Assembly (NCBI RefSeq): GCF_905115235.1
Contig: NC_051853.1
Span: 49,473,467 to 49,537,466, forward strand
DNA length: 64,000 nucleotides
Direction: 5' to 3'
Source of the DNA: Hermetia illucens
Lineage: Eukaryota > Arthropoda > Insecta > Diptera > Stratiomyidae
Shown here: positions 11,350 through 22,661 of the stretch, piece by piece
Numbering within the stretch: the stretch's first letter is position 1
Layout: each line of letters opens with the position of its first letter
Position numbers and translations under genes: made by a program
Notes under the pieces: generated by a model
Database searches by the model: none
Seen by the model: only the letters and a program-made list of their open reading frames with translations
What the model was told of the DNA's origin: nothing

Positions 11350-13744
11350 TTTATTAGTAGTAGACAGTACAATCTCAATGGACAATGAGCACGCTACGCA
11401 TCCGACTCAATGAGTCGCCTCAATTGGTGAGGCAGTATCAAAGAGTAGTATAGATCCCAAGACGAAACGTGGATTGGTACCCACGATGGAGCATAAAACC
11501 TGAGAAACCCCTACTGAACCAACACCAACAGCTCTACTACCAAAGCCTTTCTTAATGAAAAGCTGCAGACGGAGAAGGATGAAGGCGAGTCTCTCGCGCC
11601 TAAAAGCGGGACAAATGGTACCAATTGGCCCTCCAGGTTGGAGGTGGAGTAGGGCTGACAGCCCTACATGGAAAACAAACTGTTACGATGCCACGGAAGG
11701 AGCCTCGGACTGGATTGACAACACAGCGACGAACCAGGAAACCAAAACGGAATAACGATTTGCGCATTTTCTCATGGAACGTGCGCTCCCTGTACAAATA
11801 TGGAGCTGCCAAACAGCTAACCGATATAGCGTTGCAGGATATGCGTTGGACAGGCACCGGTTTCCTAGTGAAAAGCCACTACACCATATATTATAGTGGC
11901 CATTCAATAAACCATGTGCTCGGAGTAGGTTTCTTAGTTAGCCAAAAAATGAAACCTGCTATTATTAGTATTGAAAACATAAGCGAACGGCTATGCACTC
12001 TGCGCTTGCGAGGCAAATTTAGAAATATAAGCCTCATTAACCTTCACGCCCCTACAGAGAAGACTGGAGAGTCGGAGAAGGATACCTTCTACGAAGCAGT
12101 AGAAAGAACCCTCGAAGCCTGTCCCGGATATGATATCAAAATCATACTTGGGGATTGGGGATTTTAAAAGCCAAGTAGGGACGGAGCCCGCTGATAATCA
12201 GGAGAGAGCTAACACTGAAGCCATCCACAGCACAGCCCTTCGCAACACCTATAAGGGGGAAATGGATGGCGCAATAACCGCAGTCAACAGAGATCCTGGA
12301 GAGAAAGTACCAACAAATGATCTTCATAACACCTGAAGAACGGCCACAATCATACTTGGCCCCAGCTGCAGAAAGAGTCGGAACGGCTCCTTTGACGATG
12401 AATGGAAGAATGCCGCATACCGAGTAATGTCGCATTTTCAAAGGACGCGGTACTTATCACGAACTCCGGCGAGCGAAGAAGCGACTCCACAGACGGAAAA
12501 AGGAAGCCTGGTAGAACCAACAGCTCTGCGGACTCGAAAAGTACAGGGAGCAGCAGCACTAGGCGCAGGAAGTTTTACCAACAAGTCAGTGCCTTATACA
12601 CCTCGATGCTCTTCCTGCCGAGACAAAGAGGGAAATCTGATTTCCGACAGAATGGGCATATTGCAGCGATGGATTGACTACTTTAATGAACTGCTGAACA
12701 ACCAGAACATCAGCAAATTGGAGGGACCCCCAACTGAACAGACGGACAAACGTTGCCCCACCGACAAAAGAAGCAGTCCGTACAATTCATCGGCTTAAAA
12801 ATCATAAGTCGCCAGGAGCCGATGGAATTACAGCCGAATTCGTTAAATATGGAGACGATCAATTACAACAAGCGGCCATGAGAGAATTCGGTATTCCGAT
12901 GAAATTGATTAGACTGACTAGACTGACCCTGACCAATGTCTGAGGCCAGATAAAAGCAGCAGGATCACTCTCGAGACCATTCAACGTCAACAACGGTCTA
13001 AGATGCCTTATCATGTGTCCTCTTTAACCTGGCCCTGGAAAAAGTGATCTGTGTTGCTACGGTAAATGCGAGGCCACGATCCTCTTTAAGTCCACCCAAT
13101 TACTGGCTTATGCTGACGATATCAACATCATGGAAAGATCGAGCAGGCGGCGATCACCACGAGATCTTCGGCTGTCCATCAATGAAGGCAAAACAAAATA
13201 TATGGTGGTAACGTCAGCATCAAAAGCCAACCAACCAACAATATCAAATCGCACTGGTCAAACGGGAAGAATAAAGATAGGAAACTACAACTTTAAGACC
13301 GTTGATAATTTCTCCTATCTAAGGTCGAAAATCACAACCGATAATAGCTATGACGATGATCCTATTTCCGCTTATAAAAACTGTTCCGCTCGAAACGTCT
13401 CACCATAGGGTCAAAGAATCCTCCGAAGAATTTTTGGCCCCCTACATGAGGATGGACGATTCCGTAGCCTACATAACGACGAAATCTATGAGCGATGCCA
13501 TGATCGTCCGGTTGTGGATCAAATCCGGCTCAATAGGTTACGGTGGGCGGGTCACTTAACCCAGCCCGGAAAGTCTATAAGGGCAATATCTATGGTAGAA
13601 AAAGAAGATAAGGTAGACCCTGCCGCCAGACAGCTTTTAGGGATATCGAATTGGTGGACCTCGATGCAAAACCGGGGTGTCTGGAGTTCCTTATTAAGGC
13701 AGAATTAGACCAGATACCGGTTGTTGCGCCGTTGATGATGATGA
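11350..13744 (+). mobile_element. RTE-like LINE, internally deleted, with 5' and 3' ends
   Basis: This is the most complete RTE-like copy. The 5' region (11365-11700) is the typical GC-richer leader (GAGGCAGTATCAAAGAGTAG). At 11760-12170 it encodes an endonuclease: RIFSWNVRSLYKYGAAKQLT, RWTGTGFLV, YYSGHSINHVLGVGFLVS, ERLCTLRLRGKF, LINLHAPTEKTGESEKD and KIILGD. The DExRW core has lost residues between IAL and QDMRW. The middle is deleted or frame-shifted. At 12780-13720 it encodes KNHKSPGADGITAEF, then LAYADDINIM (catalytic YADD), then IKIGNYNFKTVDNFSYL. It ends in GTTGCGCCGTTGATGATGATG, a short-microsatellite tail typical of RTE elements. Total length is 2.4 kb against about 3.2-3.5 kb for intact relatives. 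Confidence 0.85.
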
Positions 13745-14453
13745 TTCAAACTGTGAATAAAAAAAGATTCAATTCTGGAATTCAAGTTGTTTCATTCGAG
13801 ACTCCATAACTTACACCACAGTTTGAATGCAACTAATTAATTGCTTGTTAAATGAAATGTTACCTCGCAGCGGAAATGCACAGATGTGCAATGTTAGATT
13901 TTAGGTAAATTTGATGACCTAGGCGTTATTCGATTGCGGGGAAAGATCTTTAGGCAAATTCGCCTGAATCTTACAGTCTTTGGAGTAGGAAATTGGATCG
14001 GATGATGTGTATGAGGGTAGAATTGGGAAATATTATTCTGGGAATTGAGAAATGCGTTTCTTGAGTTTATGGTGCGAATTACAGATAAGTGTTTACCTGA
14101 GAAGTACGTTTGTTGCGTCAGAGATAGGAATGTGTTAACTTTTATATAACCCCAGCACATCTAATCTTTTGTATATAAACGAATAAATCTATTGCTCCAA
14201 AACTTCTTTCTAATTTGTGAATGTCAAATACCAGAAAACAGAAACTACAATATATTAGGCAAACTGTATATTCTGAAATTAATTTAGATGTGTTTTATTT
14301 TTTTAAGCTGATTTTTAAGTTTCCGACACGAAATTTTCCTAATAGAGCTATAGGCGAAGTGAAAATGATTGGGCACCCTAGCTTTACGAATGCATTTGGT
14401 AAGCAAGGTTTTTCCTTTGTCGCAAATGATTCTCATTCTCGTTTTCCTTCCTG
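13745..14453. other. Non-coding, possible old repeat
   Basis: No gene is supported. A TATATAA-like stretch (14141), a GTATATAAACGAATAAATC stretch (14171) and a strongly AT-rich body give a promoter/polyadenylation look, but nothing bounds it as a unit. Confidence 0.35.
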
Positions 14454-15055
14454 TCCGCGTTTATTTTCATTTCTATTTCATTTCTTCTCCTTTTTATCTT
14501 GTTGTTGGCCTTTGTTTCTATTAATGTTTTCCTTTTATTACTAGTTGCTTGTCCGGCTTCTCGGTTATTGTTGTTCTGTGTGGGGGATATTTATGATAAA
14601 GTTCCATTAAATTGCAACAATTTAAGGTAACTCTTATCTGAAAGCGGAGGTGAAACCGAATGTGAAGTGTTTGCCTCTGCTCTGGTTGAAACCCTCATCT
14701 ATTTTTGATTATATTACCACTTATTTTATTTGGAGGCAGCGAGTTGATGAAAGCTCCGCGTTTATTTTCATTTCTATTTCATTTCTTCTCCTTTTTATCT
14801 TGTTGTTGGCCTTTGTTTCTATTAATGTTTTCCTTTTATTGCTAGTTGCTTGTCCGGCTTCTCGGTTATTGTTGTTCTGTGTGGGGGATATTTATGATAA
14901 AGTTCCATTAAATTGCAACAATTTAAGGTAACTCTTATCTGAAAGCGGAGGTGAAACCGAATGTGAAGTGTTTGCCTCTGCTCTGGTTGAAACCCTCATC
15001 TATTTTTGATTATATTACGACTTATTTTATTTGGAGGCAGCGAGTTGATGAAAGC
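14454..15055 (+). repeat. Near-identical 301-bp tandem duplication
   Basis: Bases 14454-14754 are repeated at 14755-15055. By eye the copies differ at only two positions (A/G near 14541 and C/G near 14717 of copy 1). The unit is non-coding, containing a GTGGGGGATATTTATGATAAAG block and CAGCGAGTTGATGAAAGC at its end. Such similarity implies a very recent duplication or an assembly artefact. Confidence 0.9.
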
Positions 15056-15893
15056 TTGGAGCGCTCGAGTGACTGTGCCAGAAGCAAAGAAAGAACGTTG
15101 TTTGGAAGAGATGTAATTTGAAACGGGCGAAGGGGGTTTAACGCTGGAAATGCATGGTCGGCAGAAACAACACTACACATATGTACAAATTATTTGTCAA
15201 CTTTGAGGTTCTGTCTAATAGTACAGATAGGGAGAATACGATGATCCATCCGGTTGAAAATCTAAGCCTTGATAGTATTTATTTTTAGTTCAACTCTCTG
15301 TATCTCCTTTTCAAAATCCAGAAAATTTATTCGTGGTCCATGACAGATTTGAAAAAGATATCATTCGCAAATGAACCTCGCGTGCGGCGCGTGAAATTTT
15401 GTGCCATAATAATTCGCTCGATAACAGTTTTTATTTATTTTTTCAAGACTTCACCTCCTGCGTATAGCACACGCGATACACATACATGTAACTATGAAAG
15501 CCCTAAGTCAATAGTTGCCCAAGATGAAGCGCATCAACCGGGATACTATATTTATTAGTTAATTAAATGATTGCCCTAAGTTTAAGAAGAACGTAAAGAA
15601 ATTATGTCAACATATTAACTCAAATTCAAACGAATAGTGCGTGAGGCCAACTCAGATAATAAGAACGAGGTTTATAGAAATATAGAAAATAAGAGGGAGA
15701 ACTATACAATATCACGCAATCTACTTTCTCAATATCATGTGTCATTTCAGAAAGGCAAGTCACAAGTTAGTCATGTTACAACTGAGAACGTGGGTCTGGA
15801 GATGTGAACTTTGAATTCAAGGACGCTCATCTTGCTTGGAAATAAAATAATTGTTCGTATTTAAATTACATTTACTTAAAACTTTTCACTATT
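15056..15893. other. Intergenic, 3' flank of the ACAD9-like gene
   Basis: Contains a 72-codon plus-strand frame at 15340-15558 with no recognisable similarity. No transposon motifs seen. Confidence 0.35.
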
Positions 15894-18181
15894 TTAAAAA
15901 TTATACTTTATCGGATGTTCATAAAAGTATTTCTGGCTTTTAAACAATTGCTTGGCAATCTTCTGGTTATTTTGGTCACTTGTCATATATGGTCCGTTTA
16001 CAATATCCGTAACTAGTTCTTTCACTCGCAAAGATCCCTCAATTGCCAGAATCGTTGTAATTAATAATTCGTAGTCTGAGTGCCTTAAGCCAATGCAATA
16101 AGAACGGGACGAACGTGCCAAGCTTGCAAATGTTGCATAAATCAGAGTCATACACTCGGAAATTCGAATAGCTTCAACCGACTCTTCCACAATTTCACTG
16201 CCAAATCTGCTAAGTAAGGTCTCCGTGGCCTCTCGCAAGCGCAATACGGATTGCTCTAAACATTTTGCTGCCAAGTCCAATGAAGGATGAACTTCGGCCT
16301 CCAAATGCAGTGTCAATTTAGGTGATTCTATTGACTGTTTTTCGAAAAGACGACCCAATACGTGCATTGGATAGAAAAGTGGATTGCGATCTTTTCGTAT
16401 GACTTCGTGGATATTCATCTATTTCAATAGTGTAATCAATTAAATTGATCAAATAGGACAAGTAGATGATGCTTACCCCAGCGTATTGGATGCCACTCAG
16501 ACCAATGTATATTCTCAAAGAGTCAAGCGGTTCGTTTTGTGTACACAACTGAGCTGCATTCCGAAGATGTAATTCCGAAGGTTGCCCAGCCTCCAGACAC
16601 TTTGGTCCCAAGTAGTTCATACAATTAGTTGCTCCTTTCCAAAGACTCTCCAAGGCGTAAAGCTGTAACCATAAAATATAATTAAGTCCAAATATTTGGA
16701 AGAATGAAATATTACTTTCAATATTGCTGCTTCCAGTTCCACATCTTGATTTTGGAACTCATCCAGGAGACCTGTTGTTAGATATGACATACTTTCGATT
16801 GCATATGTGCTGCAAACAAGTCTCGCCAGCCGGTCACTTATGTGCTTCATATCCCTGCAAGAGAAAGCGTTTTCGTAAGTTTGTTAATGTCCAAAACTAG
16901 CTCGAAATACCCACTTTAAATAGATTCCATTCTGTTTTGTAAACGTGGCATGATGGGTCATATCTTTGATTATGTTCTTCAGCATTCCAGTACACAGAAG
17001 TCCGGATTTCAGTCGATTCAGCTTTAGTAAAGATTGGGTTACCATTCCAGATTCGCTCACTTCGCCTAGCATATTTTCTGAAAAGGAAGACATGCGATAT
17101 TAGCGTATCTTCTCGTTGGACGGCAGGAGGTTTACCTTCTGGCACTGTAACTTTGCGTAACTGGACCGTTCCTTGACGAGCACCTTGAATTCCAAACGAT
17201 TTCTTTGCTTCAACTTTAACTCCGGGCAAAGTAGAATCCACAAGAAAAACTGCAACACCATCTTCCATATTGCCCGACCTGTTCAACGTATTCACCTGAG
17301 CCACGACTAAGAATAAATTTGCATCCTGAGCGTTAATAACAAATGATTTTTCCCCATTCAGAGTCCACACTTTATCTGATTCGTTATATTCAGCAGTGGT
17401 TCCGAAAAACTGGTTTTCCGTAGGTTGTGATTCGAAAATAGCTTCAGAAGCAACGATTGAGCCTGGGGACCGCGAAATGCATATCAAGGAAACATTTCAA
17501 ATGGATCTATTTAGACAACTTACCATCTACCATTCTGGGCAAGTACGTCTCTCTGATATTATCAGTTCCAAATTGCGCTATTACTTCTGATACCACCCTA
17601 TGGGCCATCAGGGAAGTTGCTATGTCCACACTAATTTGTTCCGGTTCCGAAGCAACCGAGAGCTCAGAGGTCGTGTAACCTCTACCTCCATAAGTTTTCG
17701 GTACGCTGAAACTATACAGTCCTAGATTCTTCAGATTATCCTTTACTTCCCTGGGGATGTCTAGGGAGAATTCTTGAAATTTCGGAGCAATAGTGTCGCT
17801 GAAATATGATTTTACGGAAGCGATTTCCTCATCTAGTTTCGAGGTGTCATCACGAGATATTACTTCTGGGTATCGAAGCAGTTCCTTGTCTACAACGCCC
17901 AACATCAAGTTTTTGACGAGAGGCTTCCTTTGGGGGAGCTTGGCCTTAGACCCTGTGGAATCCGCAACCTCTTGCCGGCTGCCGTCATTGAAAGTTTCTG
18001 CAACCGGACTTCCTTTGGCGCTACTGCTTTTGCATTGCTTCTGGATGGATGGCAAGATGGAATCTCGTCGAAGGATGTTTCTTAAATTGTATTGTACACA
18101 TAATCTTATCATTTTCACTAGCCGTCCTTTTTCTCCTAGTAAATTTTCACCGAACCGCGAACCAAAGAAACATAACCGCAC
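15894..18181 (-). CDS. ACAD9: ACAD9/VLCAD-type acyl-CoA dehydrogenase, probably inactive
   Basis: Six minus-strand exons with matching phases: 18181-17524, 17462-17136, 17077-16915, 16854-16716, 16662-16477 and 16418-15894. They give 665 residues, or 642 if translation starts at Met24 (18112). MIRLCVQYNLRNILRRDS there looks like a mitochondrial presequence. The order follows ACAD9 and VLCAD: KPLVKNLMLGVVDKELLRYP, then LGLYSFSVPKTYGGRGYTTS, then WTLNGEKSFVINAQDANLFL, then YAIESMSYLTTGLLD. The long C-terminal domain of this subfamily follows (ETLLSRFGSEIVEE, ASLARSSRSYCIGLRHSDYE). The members oxidise long-chain acyl-CoA or, for ACAD9, assemble respiratory complex I. The EGT motif holding the catalytic glutamate reads TQNEPLDSLR, with Asn472 at that position, and the CLTEPxSGSD flavin loop is absent. 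The Drosophila relative may be enigma (Egm). Confidence 0.88.
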
Positions 18182-18449
18182 TTGTCACTTTTGACAAAAA
18201 GAAATAGGGGGGGCAGTCAGCTGGTCCATATGAGGGTAAGTTGCTGAGTTCATAATTTATGGCTGAATGGCTCCATAAGCCATCAACAAATTTGACCGTT
18301 AACAATGTTACGAAGTTTCAGCATATATTTTGTCTGGTTTTCAGTGATGAAAGGATTAATTGTAAAAGAAAGTGCTTAGTAATAATAATCAATAATCTGA
18401 TAAAAAGAATTTTATGGCTGACTCTGAAAAAATGAAATAAAAAAATAAA
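18182..18449. other. 5' flank of the ACAD9-like gene
   Basis: Short intergenic stretch that should contain the minus-strand gene's promoter. No TATA box is evident. Confidence 0.35.
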
Positions 18450-20230
18450 AACCTGTCCAACAGCAAGCTGGTCTGGGAGGTCTACGACACCTGCTACAAG
18501 AACAAATACTGGCAGCAGTACAAGAACAGCTCGAAGAGGTACAAGCCGATCATCAAGACTGCCAAGAAGCGGCCGTGGCTAGACTATTGTCAGAGGATTC
18601 AGTGAGATTCTAGTCAAGAAACATAGGTCGGAAGACCCATGAACAGAATCTTCTGTCTTTTGGCCAATTAGCCGCACCTCTTTCGTTTTGAAAACCATAG
18701 AGCGCGCTTTGGAGATCTACTTAAGGACGATCATGGAAAGAACGCAATCCAAACCTTAGCACGGTTGAAAGGCACAAACAAAATAGGGTAAAGCTGCCTT
18801 CCTGTATATAGGGAGAACGTTTAACAACGCAGCAATCAAGTAAGCTCTAATTAGAATGGTAGTGGAAGGATGTCTTACGCGTTGGATAGTACCGATGCTA
18901 AGAACCAGAACTTGGTGATATTGTTGTCGTGGATGTTTCTCCCCGTTATGAGTGAAATCATAGACAACGTATTGGGGAAGGTATGCCTGTGAGCTGCAAA
19001 ATGCGGACTCGCGTAAATCCAACCAAAATGGAGTTGATGATATTTGCTATCAATAAAAGGGTGCCTGAATTCCGAATCCCACGAAACAAAGATTGACTCC
19101 TTATTCCAATGTAAAGTGTCTATTTGTGCTCGCGGATCCTAAGTTGCATTAGATACTAAACATGTAATGATGTCTTTGGCCGAAGAAGGTTTCTTTTGAT
19201 GAACACCGCCGTAATATGTCGTAATAGAATTCAAAAAGTATGTAGTAATAAGACTCGAAAACGCGATCTGCCACCCTTCCTCCTCGACCTTCGTATTAAA
19301 TACGCTATACGGTGCAATATTGTCAGACTATCTGAGTCCGAATATTGGACAGAGAAGTCCCACGGCAATAGTGACATCCTAGACTAAGTACCTCGTGATC
19401 TCTCTGCATTCCCAGTGACCTACACTACATGCAAGTCAAGCTTCACGAGTAACTTTGCTGTATGGGGGCTTCCCAATCAGCAGATCAGCAGAAAGGAGAA
19501 TTGGCGACGGGTTGTAAGATTATTCTTCATCGATGGATCGAAGATGTTCTGTGAAGTCGCAGCGGCGATTTTCTTGGATACTCGGTACCCGGTGGTGACA
19601 TCACAGGAACACGCTGGCTTAATGGAGGGACATGCTCAAAGTCAATTTCCTATAGGGGGACATTGAGAAGGAATGAGTGGGCAAACTATCAGGCGGAGGT
19701 CTGCTTTTAGCAATTTCTCAGTGGGAACAGTCTGCGTTTAGCTGCAACTATGAAGGATGGAATCAAGTCGCGTTTGCTGACTTTAGATAGCGAAGGCTCA
19801 CTCCCTGTGCCAAGTCATGGAGGATTCGGCCCGCCTATAACAAGACTCGATCGTGAGAGCTTTTGTGTCAGACGCATGTACTGGCCTATGTGGGACCATG
19901 CCGCCAAACTTGGCACAGTCTACAATTCGCATTGCAGACGCTGCATAAAGGAGGGAGAAACCCCAATACTTTCTTTTCGATTGCTCAGTTCTACGTAGAG
20001 CCATCCTGAGGACGCTAGGTTAAATATACTTCGGGGCCCTCAAGGAAACCTCTAGTTGAAGGGTGTTAGAGCTCCTTCCTTTCGCGAATGGTACTACCTG
20101 ACACTGAAGATCTGAGCTGGCTGGACATTGCTCCGTTGCTCTTTCCACAGCACTCATGATCTTAGGAGTTCGTGACATCAAAACGGCGCACCCCAGCGCT
20201 AATTGTGCTCCGCAGAGCACTTATACTTAC
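18450..20230 (+). mobile_element. LINE, R1-like reverse transcriptase to RNase H region, decayed
   Basis: Successive plus-strand fragments in the order of an R1/Jockey-type ORF2: KLVWEVYDTCYKNKYWQQYK and KTAKKRPWLDYCQRIQ (18455-18605, linker before the RT); SRTSFVLKTIERALEIYLR (about 18670-18725); CLTRWIVPMLRTRT (about 18870-18910); RVNPTKMELMIFAINKRVPE (about 19010-19070); FFIDGSKMFC (about 19520, RNase H TDGSK-like motif); and a tail with LRTLG and FGALKETS (about 20000-20060). Many stops and frame changes separate them. The first 150 bases are conspicuously GC-rich and codon-like compared with the surroundings. Confidence 0.6.
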
Positions 20231-20959
20231 CCACCTTCCTGGAAAAATGCAAATTGTTTGGTCTTCTGAAAAAATATTTTGTTCAAAACGGACGATGTGT
20301 GATAAAAGTTTCAGCTCATTTGCACATTTGGGGTACACTAAGGCTATACATGAGGCCTCAGAAAAAATTCCAACAACTCCACAAATATGTGCAGCTTCGA
20401 CTTAACAACGAGATTAAGGGCTTTTTGTTTGGTAAATTTGCACCTGTTCTCCTGAGGAAGCAAACCTGAATAATAATCAGGAGATGATCTGCGCATGTAA
20501 TTTGAAAAGCTGGTTGACTCTTGAATTTCCACATTATAACATTGTAGGTGCTTCCCCGTATCCGTCTCTTCACAGAGTTGTTTAAAGTAGTTAGTCTTGC
20601 TTCGTTATATAGTTAGCTTGAGATTTCTTCAGGATTCGTTTCAGACACGCTGCTTTACCTCATGGTGAGTTCTACTCAGTACTCTCCGGGCCGATCTTCT
20701 GACCCGATGACACACCGATCGAATATCAGGCAGTTTACTGTTCCAAAAGCACTCAGACCTTCTATTGGGGAAAGTATATTGTCTCGGGATCAATAAATAA
20801 TATAGAACGTTTTCGTTGAGAGTGTATCCGGTATAGTGTATTGGTCCAACCACATATTTAAAAATGTCAATTGCTTTCACATACTAACCTGATGTTGTCC
20901 ACACACGGTATCTATTAAACGGATCGTTAGCTAATATGATTTCTAACTGCGCGGAGCCT
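20231..20959. other. Non-coding, undetermined
   Basis: Between two opposed LINE remnants. Short open frames at 20203-20469 and 20641-20880 do not resemble known proteins. It may hold LINE untranslated regions. Confidence 0.35.
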
Positions 20960-22420
20960 CAAAAAAATGCCATCTTGTATTCGTCACAGAACTTGCCATT
21001 CTGTAACCCATACATTAAAGTCACCGGCATTGACTTTCGGTCTCCGTCCTCCAAGATCAATCTGTCCAACATGTCTTAGAAATCAGCCAACGTCAAGCTT
21101 GGTGGAAGCAACTAGCGACGTACAGGGCGTGATTGAGTTAGCGCCTCTTTTAACTCCTTTTCATCGCAGAGCATGCACTTAGCATCCTTCCCCCATTCCC
21201 TGGCGATGTGACTTTTTCCCCCACACCGTCTGGTGGGATGGTCGCCGTCTGCTTGCCTCCATACGTCTTTCTGAGGTTTACAAGTTATGCAGCTCGAACG
21301 GCTCCGCTAAGGTAGTGCGGGTTTCTGCCTTAGAAATGATCTCATTTAAGTCCTTGCACTGTATATCGATTTCAGGCTTTTGAGCACGCAGCACTCCCTC
21401 CAAGTAGATTGTTGACTTGGCTACGGAAACCTTCGGTTTTGTTCTCGTCGGGCATTTTCAGCTCTAGACGCTGACGACATTTCCTTCCATGTCTTTAAGA
21501 TCAGGGTCAGTTTTCACCTTCCTTAGAATGTCTGGGTAGTGCTAGAAATGGTGATCACCTCATGGCAGATCGTAATTTTTTCCTTCTTCTTTTTAGCTTA
21601 TTTTGGTTCAATCTTAGCCTGTCTGTTCTGTTCACCCAGTGTGCGAGGGCCAGGTTACCAACAATAGACGTGTTCCGTCCTGCTCAACTCGGTATTCACA
21701 ATGGTAAACATGGGTCGACTGCCAGAAGTTAAAGTTGGGCATACTTGCTGAAGCCGCTTTAAGCCTCATTAGTGCATCCAAATAGAGGAGCCCATTTGGC
21801 TACCTTCCGGCGCAATGGCCCGTATCAACACTAAGTGTGAAAGTATGCCGCTTCGTTTTATTTTCACATACCGGCGTTTGAACAATAGCGTCTACGTCAG
21901 CAGCTTCTCTTTCTTTCGGTCTTCCTAGTAACGGTGAAGAAGAGGATTCTGACAGGCCTTGGGCTGTTTCCCCCTTTGTTAGTGACAAAATTTTTTTTGC
22001 CGACATTTCATCTCCCGCTTACGGGTCGATTTAGGAAGTAGTACGACGGACCGGCCATCCGTAGTCAAATTTTCAGCTTTCCCAAAAGTGTCGTATTTTC
22101 CTTTCTGGCTGGCTTTTCATTGGTATAAAGTTTGTGTTCCGCAGATTGCGCGGGGACTTGAATTTAGTGAAGCCTTCAAATCCGTGCTTCGCCCGAGATT
22201 TGATTACCCATAATTGCAGGTTGATTCCAAGTCTGTGAGTTCTTTCCACGAACTCCCAACTATTTGGACACTCTTAGTGTAATAGTAAACTATAAATAGT
22301 AACTATAAATAGTAAACTATTACACTGGGGGAGACCACCACCACAAGCTGGTGTCCGAAAGGGAGCCCAGAAAAAAGGGTCGCAGGAGCATATATTGTGT
22401 GGCTGGCTCGTCCATCTGAA
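20960..22420 (-). mobile_element. LINE ORF1 remnant with zinc knuckle, R1-like
   Basis: On the minus strand at about 21240-21170, CGGKSHIAREWGKDAKCMLC fits the last CCHC knuckle and following CxxC of R1-type ORF1 proteins, with the final cysteine of the knuckle changed to Trp. Upstream, 22006-21800 encodes a lysine/serine-rich frame beginning MSAKKILSLTKGETAQ, plausible as the ORF1 N-terminal part. The 5' leader seems to start near 22420 (GACGAGCCAGCCACAC on the minus strand). It faces the plus-strand LINE at 18450-20230 tail to tail. No reverse transcriptase follows. Confidence 0.5.
22276..22327. repeat. Perfect-ended 52-bp hairpin
   Basis: AGTGTAATAGTAAACTATA at the left end is mirrored by TATAGT and AAACTATTACACT at the right, so the strand folds on itself almost entirely. 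It interrupts the leader of the minus-strand LINE remnant. It could be a minimal fold-back insert or a chance AT-rich palindrome. Confidence 0.5.
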
Positions 22421-22661
22421 TAAAAATATCTTTACCGGTATCAAGCCATAGAAATCAAAAGATTGTCTTACTTTATATAATACATCTTCATTTAGAATAC
22501 AGTATACAAAGCAACACAACTGTAAAATTGTGGAAAATAAACTCTAACAACAAATATGTTCGGTTTTCAGTTCACCTAATATTATGCTTGTAGTGTTAGT
22601 CTATTATATATATGTACATACACAAGAAAATATACGCCATCAAAAAATATTTTCATAATTC

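Noticed and set aside
13880-14220. Possible solo LTR (TATA-like and AATAAA-like motifs in an AT-rich block)
   Set aside because: No paired repeat, no conserved ends and no internal coding region of a retrovirus-like element were seen; AT-rich sequence gives such motifs by chance.
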